Assembly (NCBI GenBank): GCA_013360445.1
Contig: JABWBP010000023.1
Coordinates: 1-60,108 of the forward strand
Source: Calditrichaceae bacterium
GTDB lineage: Bacteria > Calditrichota > Calditrichia > RBG-13-44-9 > J075
Length of the DNA: 60,108 bases
Direction: 5' to 3'
The notes beneath the pieces were generated by a model. It was not told the origin of the DNA, did not search any database, and saw nothing but the letters and a program-made list of their open reading frames with translations. The number at the start of each line of letters is the position of its first letter. Position 1 is the stretch's first letter. This document shows, piece after piece, positions 1-8,235 of this stretch. The translations under genes were made by a program, and so were the position numbers.

Positions 1-146
1 AAAAGGCATAAGTTTACTTATTTTTTTCCCCCGATCTGAAGATCGGGGCTATTCAATTTTTCATAAAAATCAAATATTTACCTACGAATAAGGTCTATTA
101 AACAAATCGGTTCTGTCGGACGAAACAGTTATGAAAGGGCGAGAGC
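1..146. repeat. Intergenic palindrome (REP-like)
   Basis: This gene-free start of the window carries a perfect palindrome with arms CCCCGATCT/AGATCGGGG near 32-51, followed by GCTATTCAA. The same palindrome with the same flank recurs in inverted orientation at about 10955-10984. It may terminate an upstream gene outside the window; nothing else is visible here. Confidence 0.6.
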
Positions 147-821
147 ATGCTTGCCAACAAAGGCCGCCTGGCATCCGGCAACTTTATGCTGCTAATCCTG
201 GTATCCGTCACTGTTTTTGTAGTGCCGGTCTTTCCCATTGCGTATCACAAGCTGCTCTTCAATCTCCTATATACCGCCATTTTTTTTATTGCCGTGTTTA
301 GCCTGCAAAAACATCGCAAAATGATGCTCGGGTTAGCAGTGGCCGCTACCGTCGCGGAATGGCTTTCCGCAAGTATCCAGATGACGGCCCTGAACACCGC
401 CTCCCGGCTGTTGAACATCCTCTTTTTCATGGTCGTGGTTTTTTTTCTGATCGTTCAAATTACCCTGACCCAAAAAGTCACCGCCCGGGTGATTATGGAG
501 GCGATCAATGGGTATTTGTTGTTAGGGATGGTTTTTGCCCTGGCGGTGGCAGTGATTATGAATTTCCGTCCCGAAGCCTACAATTTTCCGACCCCGGCCT
601 CCCGGTTGGATCAGAGCATCTACTATTTCAGCGATTATCTTTACTATGCCTTTGCTACCTTTGCCACGGTGGGTTATGGAGATATCGTCCCGCTGGCGCC
701 TTATGCCAAATCCCTTGCCATTCTCACCGGCGTCACCGGGCAAATTTACGTGGCGGTGATCATCGCCATGCTGGTGGGGAAGTTCGCCGCCGCCAGCGCA
801 GTTTCCGATGACTCAACATAA
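147..821 (+). CDS. Two-TM potassium channel family protein
   Basis: This 224-residue membrane protein has about six hydrophobic segments. The last pair flanks a pore loop with the K+ selectivity filter TVGYGD at residues 174-179, as in the Ion_trans_2 family. The N-terminal half has four hydrophobic helices without the arginine repeat of a voltage sensor. No cytoplasmic RCK/TrkA-N domain follows, and the protein ends soon after the last helix. It probably conducts K+ across the inner membrane. The start is ATG with a weak purine-rich stretch upstream. The stop codon abuts a repeat copy at 820-925. The channel family is secure, but the gating signal is unknown. Confidence 0.85.
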   Translation: MLANKGRLASGNFMLLILVSVTVFVVPVFPIAYHKLLFNLLYTAIFFIAVFSLQKHRKMMLGLAVAATVAEWLSASIQMTALNTASRLLNILFFMVVVFFLIVQITLTQKVTARVIMEAINGYLLLGMVFALAVAVIMNFRPEAYNFPTPASRLDQSIYYFSDYLYYAFATFATVGYGDIVPLAPYAKSLAILTGVTGQIYVAVIIAMLVGKFAAASAVSDDST

Positions 822-925
822 AGGTTTTAGCGTTTCTATCCTCAAATTTCTTCCATTTCTTTGCGCGTCCTTAGCGTCTTGGCGCCCTGGTGGCCATAAT
901 TTTTCAACTGGTAATTCGCATTAAC
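820..925 (-). repeat. Half copy of a dispersed MITE-like repeat
   Basis: Read on the minus strand, this stretch matches 58801-58910 almost base for base. For example, TAATGCGAATTaCCAGTTG and the GGCCAC...CGCCAAG...AAGGA words occur in the same order. It starts right at the stop codon of the channel gene and runs to just before the next gene's ribosome binding site. The other half of the 58.8-kb copy is missing here. Confidence 0.7.
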
Positions 926-946
926 AGTAAAATCAAGGAGATCAAT

Positions 947-1819
947 ATGATTCCGTACGAATGGAAACGGATTCAACGGCTGATAAGCATGCTTACTCTC
1001 GTTTCAGGATTAATCCTGTGCGCTGCCCTTCCCGCGCAGGCGCAAGCCGCCGGGGAAGCGAATCTGCGGAATGATAAACGCAGCAACATTACCAATCGCT
1101 ATGGGGTCTGGTTCGGGTGGTTCGGAGCGGGATTTAAATCCCAGGTACAGTTAAATTCCCAACTCCTGGACCTCGGTGCCTTTATTCAATTCGAGCGCAC
1201 CTTCGATTTACCGGACCAGAAGAACACCTTTCGAATCGAAGCATACTATCGCTTCAATCCCCGCCACCGGGTACAATTCGGATACTATAATTACCGGCGC
1301 ACCGGCGTGAAAACCGTGAATGAGGAGCTGCGCTTCGGCGATTTAGTCATACCCATCGGCGCATCCTCGGAGGCCACCATGGGAACCCGGCTGCTCAAAG
1401 GAGTGTACCGATATGCCCTGTTCAACAATGGCGTCTTTGAATCCGGTTTATCGGTCGGGATCAGCCTGATGAAGCTGGACGTGGGGCTGAACACCCAAAT
1501 ATTAAATCAAAGCAACTCCGAAAGCGCGTCAGTAACACTTCCGCTGCCGTTAGTGGGTTTCTACGCCTCCAATCGCTTATGGCAAAAATGGTTCCTGATC
1601 TATTCCGTGGATTTTTTCACCGCCAAAATAGACGTTTATGATGGCTCCCTGGTGGATTTCATCATGGGCCTGGAATATTATCCTTTCAATCATATTGGAT
1701 TCGGGTTAGTGGCGAACGCCTTTAAAATCGATTTGGAAGCCAATGACCCCGGAAATTTCGATGGAAAGGTCAATTATGAGCTTCGCGGGTTAGCGGTATA
1801 TCTCTCATTCGTTTTTTGA
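947..1819 (+). CDS. Outer membrane protein, probable beta-barrel
   Basis: The start was set at ATG 947 because AAGGAG lies at 935-940; the longer reading frame from 890 would begin inside a dispersed repeat. The 290-residue product has a signal peptide with a hydrophobic stretch near residues 12-30 ending in ALPAQAQA. It continues as alternating amphipathic strands rich in Tyr, Phe and Gly, including FRIEAYYRFNPRHRVQFGYY. It ends in LSFVF, a terminal Phe typical of barrels inserted by the Bam complex. The substrate is unknown. It could be a porin-like or purely structural protein, and I recognise no named family. Confidence 0.65.
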   Translation: MIPYEWKRIQRLISMLTLVSGLILCAALPAQAQAAGEANLRNDKRSNITNRYGVWFGWFGAGFKSQVQLNSQLLDLGAFIQFERTFDLPDQKNTFRIEAYYRFNPRHRVQFGYYNYRRTGVKTVNEELRFGDLVIPIGASSEATMGTRLLKGVYRYALFNNGVFESGLSVGISLMKLDVGLNTQILNQSNSESASVTLPLPLVGFYASNRLWQKWFLIYSVDFFTAKIDVYDGSLVDFIMGLEYYPFNHIGFGLVANAFKIDLEANDPGNFDGKVNYELRGLAVYLSFVF

Positions 1820-1902
1820 GGGATTGGGTGGTGGCTAAGTTTTAACTGTCGAGAGATTGATTGCCGCACCCGGCACGCGGCGTAAGCCGTGGCTTCGCCA
1901 AA

Positions 1903-1956
1903 GTGCTCCCTTTTCCGTAGGAACCGCTTTGGGGCGGGAAAAGGGCTCCTTTTTTA
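1903..1956 (+). terminator. Probable rho-independent terminator
   Basis: Arms CCCTTTTCC and GGAAAAGGG pair around a GC-rich loop and are followed by GCTCC and a run of six T. It would end transcription of the outer-membrane protein gene. The remainder of the 1820-2076 spacer holds no recognisable gene. Confidence 0.5.
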
Positions 1957-2076
1957 TTTGTATATCTCCCCCAAAACCTTTATTTTCTCCCGTTCAATTT
2001 GGCGACCCTGTGCCTTTGTACTGGTCGTTGTAAGAGGTAAGGCCGGGGCTGTCGTTTTGGGAAGGGCTGTTGCGGC

Positions 2077-2697
2077 ATGGTTCGTTATGAAGTACATTTG
2101 GAGACCCCCCACCTGCGCATGATCCATAAGGCGGCGGATATTCTGAAGGAGGGCGGGATCGTGATCTATCCCACCGATACGGTGTACGGGATCGGGTGCA
2201 GCATGTACCACAAACCGGCCATCGAGAAACTCTACAAGATCAAGGGCAAATCCAAGTTTCAGTCTATGAGCATGATCTGCGATTCCATCCAGCAGGCTTC
2301 CCAGTACGTGCATATCTCCAACGCCACTTTTCGCATCCTCAAAAAATGTTTTCCCGGTCCCTACACCATCATTTTGCCGGCCAAACACGAAATCGCCAAA
2401 CTGATGCTCTCCCGGCAGAAGGAAATCGGGGTGCGCATTCCCGGCAACCCGGTATGCCAGTTATTGGTGCGGGAGCTGACCCACCCGATTTTGAATACCT
2501 CGGTGAGCATGCCGGAAGACGACCTGGGCTTCTATCCCGAACCGGAAAGCCGCAACCCCTTCACCGATTCGGCGGACCTGATGCTGGATAGCGGTCCCTT
2601 CCCGGACCAGATCGAATCCACGGTGCTGCGAATTCACGATAACGAAATCGAAATCCTGCGCGAAGGCAAAGGGGACATTGGAATTTTATCTCTTTGA
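2077..2697 (+). CDS. YciO/YrdC/Sua5 family protein (threonylcarbamoyl-AMP synthase-like)
   Basis: This 206-residue protein begins the YrdC fold with GGIVIYPTDTVYGIGC (residues 27-42). It continues with PGPYTIILPA, IGVRIPGNP and ILNTSVSMP, and ends with ILREGKGDI. Length and sequence order fit the short YciO branch better than TsaC or full Sua5. The TsaC-type KRRxxKPL stretch is replaced by KIKGKSKFQS. Family members bind ATP and threonine to make threonylcarbamoyl-AMP for tRNA t6A37. YciO proteins are weaker or alternative enzymes, so the true role may differ. GGGAAGGG lies upstream of the ATG. RidA follows, possibly in the same transcript. Confidence 0.85.
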   Translation: MVRYEVHLETPHLRMIHKAADILKEGGIVIYPTDTVYGIGCSMYHKPAIEKLYKIKGKSKFQSMSMICDSIQQASQYVHISNATFRILKKCFPGPYTIILPAKHEIAKLMLSRQKEIGVRIPGNPVCQLLVRELTHPILNTSVSMPEDDLGFYPEPESRNPFTDSADLMLDSGPFPDQIESTVLRIHDNEIEILREGKGDIGILSL

Positions 2698-2768
2698 AAC
2701 AGTAATACAAACCAAACGCGATACGTATTCCGTATTGCGCAAAGCGTAATGATTGATGAGGCTGATTT

Positions 2769-3146
2769 ATGAAAAAAATCGTACGTACCGACAAAGCGCC
2801 CAACCCGGTGGGGCCGTACAACCAGGCGGTGGTCGCCGGGAACCTGGTATTCACTGCCGGGCAGGTCGCCATCGACCCCCGCACCAACGAGGTGCTGGCG
2901 GGAGGAATTGAAGAGCAGACCCGGCTGGTGCTGAAAAACCTGCAAGCGATCCTGCACGCCGCCGGCAGCGACCTCGGCAAAGTGCTCAAAACCACGGTAT
3001 TCTTGAAAAATATGAACGATTTCCCGGCCATGAACGCGGTGTACGCAGAATTCTTCCCCGAAAATCCCCCCGCCCGCTCCACCGTGGAGGTCGGCCGCCT
3101 GCCCAAAGACGTATTGGTTGAAATCGAGTGCATCGCCGTATTATAA
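2769..3146 (+). CDS. ridA: RidA family reactive imine/enamine deaminase
   Basis: At 125 residues the length is typical of the YjgF/YER057c/UK114 family. The signature is complete: GPYNQAVVAGNLVFTAGQ near residues 16-33, the substrate-binding Arg in PARSTVEV, and the conserved Glu in LVEIECIAV. Family members hydrolyse 2-aminoacrylate and related imines released by PLP enzymes, which protects cytosolic enzymes. TGAGG precedes the ATG. It lies 71 bases downstream of the YciO-like gene and may be cotranscribed. Confidence 0.93.
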   Translation: MKKIVRTDKAPNPVGPYNQAVVAGNLVFTAGQVAIDPRTNEVLAGGIEEQTRLVLKNLQAILHAAGSDLGKVLKTTVFLKNMNDFPAMNAVYAEFFPENPPARSTVEVGRLPKDVLVEIECIAVL

Positions 3147-3159
3147 ATTACCTGGTGGG

Positions 3160-3300
3160 CTGGAGGCTCGATGCTGGATGCTGGATGAGTTGAATAATTC
3201 AGAGTACCAATCTCTTTCAAATCATTAAGAGAATCCCCTCGGTTAATAAACCGCCACTAATATTCAGCATCGAACATCGAACATCCAGCATCGAGTATCC
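3160..3300. repeat. Stuttering-word inverted repeat
   Basis: CTCGATGCTGGATG (3167-3180) is followed by repeats of GCTGGATG. It is mirrored by CATCGAACATCGAACATC and the perfect inverted arm CATCCAGCATCGAG (3282-3295). The two 14-base arms could pair across about 100 bases. No gene lies in this spacer. Confidence 0.7.
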
Positions 3301-3330
3301 GACGTTTGACAATAGCACGGTAACGCCTCC

Positions 3331-4209
3331 ATGAACTACCACCTCATCCTCAATCCCGCCGCCGGGCGGGGGCTGGTAAAAAAGCTCCGGCCGCGCCTGC
3401 TCAGCGCCGCAGAATCCCTGCCGGGAACGGTGCAGGCGCACCTGACCGCCGCTCCCGGCCATGCACAGCAGATCGCCGGGGAATTGAAACGGGAAAATGC
3501 AATAGTCATCGCCGTGGGCGGCGACGGCACCATTCACGAGATCGCCAACGGCCTGGCGGGGGGCAATTGCACCCTGGGGATCGTTCCCGTGGGCAGCGGC
3601 AACGATTTTATCAAAATGCTCAACCTGCCCCGCGACCACGCCGCCGCGCTGGAAGTGATCCGGCGCGGAAAAACCCTGGTTATGGACCTGGGAAAAGTCA
3701 ACGATCGCTATTTTATCAACGGGCTGGGATTAGGCTTCGACGCGGAGGTGGTGATCGAGCTTCAGAAAGTAAAAGGGCTGCGCGGGTTCGCACTGTATCT
3801 TTATGCGGTTTTCAAAACCCTGCGCCGCTTGCGCAATCGCCCGGTGATTCTCGACATGAACGGCAGGCGGGAAAACCGGGAAGTTTTTATGATCAACGTG
3901 GGAAACGGGGAATACTTAGGCGGCGGTTTCCGCCTTACCCCCGGCGCAAAAATCGACGACGGCGCCCTGGACGTATGTATTTTTCGCTCCCTGAGCCTGG
4001 GAGAAGTGCTGCGGCACCTGCCCAAAGCCCTTAGCGGCAAGCACGTGGAGCTTCCCCAGGTGGAGTTTCTGCGCGCCAGCCGGTTGGTAGTGGAATCTTC
4101 TGAAGGTTTTCCGGTTCATGCCGATGGTGAATTATTAGGCGGCGGCGTCACCCGGCTGGAGATTTCCCTGCTGCCGCAGGCCTTAAAAGTCATCCATAAT
4201 TTGCCGTAA
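3331..4209 (+). CDS. Diacylglycerol kinase-catalytic domain lipid kinase (YegS/DagK-like)
   Basis: This 292-residue protein opens with YHLILNPAAGRG and has the nucleotide-binding GGDGT at residues 63-67 within AVGGDGTIHEIANGL. The motif GIVPVGSGNDFIK follows, and the C-terminal beta-sandwich ends with VHADGELLGG. This order defines the DAGK_cat/YegS family of soluble lipid kinases, which phosphorylate diacylglycerol or related lipids at the membrane face. Such a kinase could recycle diacylglycerol or act on an isoprenoid or sphingoid lipid; the sequence does not decide the substrate. A membrane-biogenesis-like pair (DUF5683 protein, UbiA prenyltransferase) follows immediately with spacings of 3 bases each, implying one operon. 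Confidence 0.9.
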   Translation: MNYHLILNPAAGRGLVKKLRPRLLSAAESLPGTVQAHLTAAPGHAQQIAGELKRENAIVIAVGGDGTIHEIANGLAGGNCTLGIVPVGSGNDFIKMLNLPRDHAAALEVIRRGKTLVMDLGKVNDRYFINGLGLGFDAEVVIELQKVKGLRGFALYLYAVFKTLRRLRNRPVILDMNGRRENREVFMINVGNGEYLGGGFRLTPGAKIDDGALDVCIFRSLSLGEVLRHLPKALSGKHVELPQVEFLRASRLVVESSEGFPVHADGELLGGGVTRLEISLLPQALKVIHNLP

Positions 4210-4212
4210 CCG

Positions 4213-4719
4213 GTGCATCGTTTTGTGAAGAATCGTTCCGCAATCATCTCTTTGCTTATCGCGCTCTTTTGCGGCGTTGCGGTTGAATCCCCGGCCGGGG
4301 AAATCGCCGATTCGTCCCTGGCCGCTGCTCAAAAGGGCGCTATCGACACCCTGCGGCTGCTCTCCGACCAGCCCGTCAAATCTCCCTGGGGGGCGGTGCT
4401 GCGTTCCGCGATTTTGCCCGGCTGGGGGCAGGTATATAACGAAAAATATCTGAAAGGCGCGCTGGCGCTGGCCATCAACGGGGCGCTGCTGTGGCAGGTG
4501 TTCGATTATCACGATCAATGGCAGAGCACCGGGCAGCAAAATTATCGCGATAAACGCAATCTTTATACCTGGTACTGGGGACTGGCGTATTTGTTGACCA
4601 TGGTCGATGCCTACGTGGACGCAAGTTTGTTCGGTTTCGACAAAGCCATGGATATCGCGGCGCTGCCGCCGGGACCGGGAGGATTTTCGGCAGGGATTGC
4701 CCTCCGTTTTCGATTTTAA
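4213..4719 (+). CDS. DUF5683 family secreted/membrane protein
   Basis: The gene begins with GTG, 3 bases after the lipid kinase stop. The 168-residue product has a signal peptide (hydrophobic residues 9-24) and the conserved stretch RSAILPGWGQVYNEKYLKG. Helices ALALAINGALLWQVF and WYWGLAYLLTMVDAYVDA follow. This pattern matches DUF5683, a family common in Bacteroidota, Ignavibacteria and Calditrichota, whose function is not known. Its tight coupling to a lipid kinase and a prenyltransferase suggests a role in envelope or lipid metabolism, but that is inference. Confidence 0.75.
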   Translation: MHRFVKNRSAIISLLIALFCGVAVESPAGEIADSSLAAAQKGAIDTLRLLSDQPVKSPWGAVLRSAILPGWGQVYNEKYLKGALALAINGALLWQVFDYHDQWQSTGQQNYRDKRNLYTWYWGLAYLLTMVDAYVDASLFGFDKAMDIAALPPGPGGFSAGIALRFRF

Positions 4720-4722
4720 GGT

Positions 4723-5679
4723 ATGAGCTATCTCCTCAAGTTTCTGGATTACGTTTACCTTACCCGCCCGATTCTGTTTTTCCCGGGTTGGACCACCCTG
4801 ATTGCCGGCTACTTTTGCGCCGCCGGCGAAAGCCGCAGCGGTTTTCCGGTTCCGGGAAACGTTATTCCGGTATTTTGGAACGCCTCTCTTGTTTTAGCAA
4901 TGATCGCCCTGGGCTGCGCCATGGGCGGGGGAGCGGTTCTCAACCAGTTGAAGGACATCGATTCCGACCGCCGCAACCGCAAACTTTTCCTCTTGGGCGA
5001 CGGGTTTGTGCCGGTTCGGCGGGGGTATATCCTGAGCGTTTTTCTCATCGGGGCCAGTTTGCTGCTCGCGATTCCGCTGGGATGGGAAATTGTCGCCGTG
5101 GTCATCAGCGGTATCCTCATTGCCGGCTACGTTTATAATTTCCCGCCCTTCAACTTGAAAAATTATCCCCTGGGCGGGTTGTGGGCGAACATGGCCATGG
5201 GCTGGCTGGTTTTTGTGGTGGGCTGGCTGCTGGTCGCGCCTTTCAACGTCCGGATGTTAGCAAGCTCCCTGCCGTACCTGTTGTATAATACCGGGCTTTA
5301 CCTGCTCACCACCCTGCCGGATATGGCCGGAGACGCCGCAGCGAAAAAGATCACCCTGCCGGTGCGCTACGGTTTCCGGAATACCCTGCGGCTCAGCGGG
5401 GTTGCGTTCATCCTGGCGCTGGCGGTTTCCGCGCTCCAGGGGGAGGGATTTCTCTTCCTGGTGATCCTGGCTGCGGCGCCTTTTTTCATCCGCGCCCTGG
5501 TGCGGGAAACCGTTCCGGCGATCATAATCGGCGTTAAAATGGGGATTTTCTTTTTTTCAATAGGGATATGTGTTAAATTCCCGCCGTTTCTTGGGATGAT
5601 TGCGCTGGCGTACTTTGTTACCCGGATGTATTATCAAAAGCGTTTCGGGATCAAATATCCCAGTTTTAAAGGCGATTAA
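4723..5679 (+). CDS. UbiA family prenyltransferase
   Basis: This 318-residue polytopic protein carries the first Asp-rich motif as NQLKDIDSD (N74, D78, D82). The second is DMAGDAAAKKITLPVRYG, equivalent to DxxxD...K.TL. Both coordinate Mg-diphosphate in UbiA enzymes. The family transfers polyprenyl groups to aromatic rings, haem, chlorophyll or glycerol phosphate within the inner membrane. Neither motif identifies the acceptor. No menaquinone or ubiquinone gene is adjacent. It shares an operon with the DUF5683 protein and lipid kinase, so a lipid acceptor is as plausible as a quinone ring. Confidence 0.87.
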   Translation: MSYLLKFLDYVYLTRPILFFPGWTTLIAGYFCAAGESRSGFPVPGNVIPVFWNASLVLAMIALGCAMGGGAVLNQLKDIDSDRRNRKLFLLGDGFVPVRRGYILSVFLIGASLLLAIPLGWEIVAVVISGILIAGYVYNFPPFNLKNYPLGGLWANMAMGWLVFVVGWLLVAPFNVRMLASSLPYLLYNTGLYLLTTLPDMAGDAAAKKITLPVRYGFRNTLRLSGVAFILALAVSALQGEGFLFLVILAAAPFFIRALVRETVPAIIIGVKMGIFFFSIGICVKFPPFLGMIALAYFVTRMYYQKRFGIKYPSFKGD

Positions 5680-5789
5680 GAGCGTTTTTGAAGAATCCCT
5701 TGCAACGATTACCGCTAAAAAATAGAACGCCGATAACGCTGACACGGTTAATTTTCGTCACCGCTTGACGGAGCAAACTTTCTATCGCC

Positions 5790-7235
5790 ATGAATGCTAT
5801 GAGCGTTATCTTTAGCCAGATATTTCTCTACCTGGGGTGCGTGTATTGCATCAACAGCGTGTTGATCTACCTTGCCCGGCGCTTAAAGATATCGGACTTC
5901 ATTGCCCATATTCTCACCGGGGTACTATTTGCCGCAGCGGTGGCCGGTTGGGCGGCGCTTTTCGGCCCGCAAAACGCCCAGCCCTATCAAACCGGCTACC
6001 GTATCACCGAGCATACCATCGATAACCTCCGGGCGGAGAAAGTCCCCCAGACGGTGCTGACAGACCTTGACAGCATCAAAAACCGGGTTTATGTCGGCGA
6101 AGGAGTTTTTCTGGATACCCTCGCCTCCAGGTTGGGAGAGGCGGAGGCGCTGCGCCATAAAACCCAGATCTTTCGCTTCGCCGCGGTCAGCGATAGAACC
6201 TTCAATACCTTCATCATTTTTCTGACCCAGTTGGGATTGCTCCTATTCCTGGTGCAGATCGGGTTCAACTTCGATCCCAAATTCTTCCAGGCCGGCAGCG
6301 ACAACGCGCTCAAACAGGCCTTTCTGGTAATGGCCTTGATCGTACTGATCCTGGGGGGAACGGGCTATTTTCTGTTGTTCGAGCAGAATGCCTGGATCAC
6401 GGTTTTCTGGGTGATCGCCTTCCTGAGCATTCACATCGGCGCGGTATTGTCAGCAAAGTTTCCCATTACCCTGTCGCTCAAAAAACCGCTGAAGGAGCTG
6501 GTGCAACTGGCGGTGATACTGGACATCGTAACCCTGGCGCTCTTCACCCTGGTCAGTATATACCTCCAGTTTCGCGGTTACAATCCATCCGGTCTCAAAG
6601 GAGATTTGCCGCGCTGGGTTGCCCTGACGTTTTTCATTCTGCCGGCGCTTTTGCCCCGTAAAACGGAACAGTTTTTTGGGGTTTTTCAAAAGCTCCTCGG
6701 TGAATATACCATTCTGTTGAAGTTGGGATTTTTCTTTCTCTTTCTGTACTTCGGTTTTCACAGCGGCCTTTCCGTGCTGATCCTGGGCATCTGGGCGGGT
6801 TTGCTCTTTAAATCCTTTGCCGGGGCGGTGCACTTCGAGGTTCAACAAAAATTCTTCTCTAACGTCTCATTTTTGTACATCTTCCCCTTTGTGGAGATCG
6901 GCCGCAGCCTGGTTGCCCCCCGGGAATATTCCCTGGATTTTTGGTACGCATTTGGGATCATCCTGGCGGCGCTGGCGAGCATATCTCTTCTGTTGATCGC
7001 TTTGATCTCACTGCGCAAACGGGAATATCCCCTGGCGCTTTCCCTGGGCGCTTTTCCCCGGGGGGAATTGAGCGTCTTGATTCTCTGGCTGTTCAAAGAA
7101 GCTTATTTGATCCCGTTTTCGCTCTTCGTCGTGTCTGTGGCCGCGGTGATGGCCAGCAGTTTGTTGGGAAGTTTCTCAGGGAAATACCTGTTTTCCTCTT
7201 CCCTGGAACGATTGCGCCGGTTGAGCCGGCGGTGA
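5790..7235 (+). CDS. CPA2-like cation/proton antiporter
   Basis: This 481-residue protein has about 12 hydrophobic segments. It starts with RRLKISDFIAHILTGVLF, resembling the first helices of Kef/CPA2 exchangers (usually RLGIPxIVGYLLAGI). Other matches are LLLFLVQIGFNFDPKFF and a late GAFPRGELSVLILWLFK, the PRGE element of these antiporters. There is no RCK or TrkA domain at the C-terminus. A soluble or loop insert at residues 70-135 separates the first helices from the rest, which is longer than usual. Na+ or K+ exchange for H+ at the inner membrane is likely, but the ion is not readable from the sequence. Confidence 0.6.
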   Translation: MNAMSVIFSQIFLYLGCVYCINSVLIYLARRLKISDFIAHILTGVLFAAAVAGWAALFGPQNAQPYQTGYRITEHTIDNLRAEKVPQTVLTDLDSIKNRVYVGEGVFLDTLASRLGEAEALRHKTQIFRFAAVSDRTFNTFIIFLTQLGLLLFLVQIGFNFDPKFFQAGSDNALKQAFLVMALIVLILGGTGYFLLFEQNAWITVFWVIAFLSIHIGAVLSAKFPITLSLKKPLKELVQLAVILDIVTLALFTLVSIYLQFRGYNPSGLKGDLPRWVALTFFILPALLPRKTEQFFGVFQKLLGEYTILLKLGFFFLFLYFGFHSGLSVLILGIWAGLLFKSFAGAVHFEVQQKFFSNVSFLYIFPFVEIGRSLVAPREYSLDFWYAFGIILAALASISLLLIALISLRKREYPLALSLGAFPRGELSVLILWLFKEAYLIPFSLFVVSVAAVMASSLLGSFSGKYLFSSSLERLRRLSRR

Positions 7236-7301
7236 GAAGGTGTTTGAAAATTCAATTCAGTGCCCCAAAATCATTCAAAGCGCTAAACCACAGGAAGGAA
7301 C

Positions 7302-8222
7302 ATGGCTTCGCTATTCGATAAGCTCAAAAAGGGAATTTCTAAAACCAAAGCCCAGGTTTTTGACCGGGTTTCGTACGCGATCAAGGCGAAAAAGAAAATA
7401 GACGAGGATCTGCTGGAAGAGATCGAAGAGATCCTGATCTCCGGGGACGTCGGGGTAGAGGCCACCCGGCATATCGTTGAAGAAGTGAAAAAGCGGGTGA
7501 AGCGGGAGCGATATGAGGATTCCGAAGACCTTTTCCGAATTCTGAAAGAAGAGGTGGCCAACGCTTTCCCCCGCGACGATTTTCAGGAGACCCGCCTGCC
7601 TGCCAACCCTTACATCATTTTGATCGTCGGGGTGAACGGCACCGGAAAGACCACTTCGATTGCCAAACTGGCCAAGCGTTTTCAGCAGCAGGGTAAAAAA
7701 GTGCTTTTGGCCGCGGGCGATACCTTCCGCGCTGCGGCCATCGAGCAGTTGCAGGAATGGGCCGACCGGGTGCAGGTGGATCTGGTCAAGCACCAGTCCG
7801 GTTCCGATCCCGCGGCGGTGGTATTCGACGCCTTGCAGGCCGCCCGCCCGCGCGGGGCGGAGGTAATCATTATCGATACCGCGGGGAGGCTGCATACCAA
7901 AGTGAACTTGATGGAAGAATTGAAGAAAATTCGCCGGGTCATCCAAAAAGTTGTCCCGCAGGCTCCGCACCTGTGCCTGCTGGTGTTGGACGCCACCACC
8001 GGGCAGAACGCCCTGAACCAGGCGCGCCAGTTTATCGACGCGGCGGGGGTAAACGGCATCGTGCTGACCAAGTTGGACGGAACCGCCAAGGGCGGGGCGA
8101 TCATTGGCATTGCCCACGAATTGAAAATCCCGGTGCGCTACGTGGGGGTAGGGGAGGCCATGGACGATTTGCAGCCCTTTGATCCGCAGCTTTACGCGGA
8201 GGGGCTGTTCGAAGGAAATTAA
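7302..8222 (+). CDS. ftsY: Signal recognition particle receptor FtsY
   Basis: This 306-residue SRP-type GTPase has an N-domain (residues 1-90) and a G-domain with P-loop GVNGTGKTT (110-118). DTAGR (about 192-196) and TKLDG (about 256-260) follow, and the protein ends in GVGEAMDDLQPFDP, the FtsY-type tail. It receives ribosome-nascent chain-SRP complexes at the inner membrane. The acidic A-domain of enterobacterial FtsY is absent, as in most short bacterial homologues. rimO follows after 13 bases. Confidence 0.97.
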   Translation: MASLFDKLKKGISKTKAQVFDRVSYAIKAKKKIDEDLLEEIEEILISGDVGVEATRHIVEEVKKRVKRERYEDSEDLFRILKEEVANAFPRDDFQETRLPANPYIILIVGVNGTGKTTSIAKLAKRFQQQGKKVLLAAGDTFRAAAIEQLQEWADRVQVDLVKHQSGSDPAAVVFDALQAARPRGAEVIIIDTAGRLHTKVNLMEELKKIRRVIQKVVPQAPHLCLLVLDATTGQNALNQARQFIDAAGVNGIVLTKLDGTAKGGAIIGIAHELKIPVRYVGVGEAMDDLQPFDPQLYAEGLFEGN

Positions 8223-8235
8223 AATCGAAAGCGAT

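Noticed and set aside
1820-2076. tRNA or SRP RNA gene in the spacer before the YciO-like gene
   Set aside because: No cloverleaf or SRP hairpin could be built; the only structure is a terminator-like stem.
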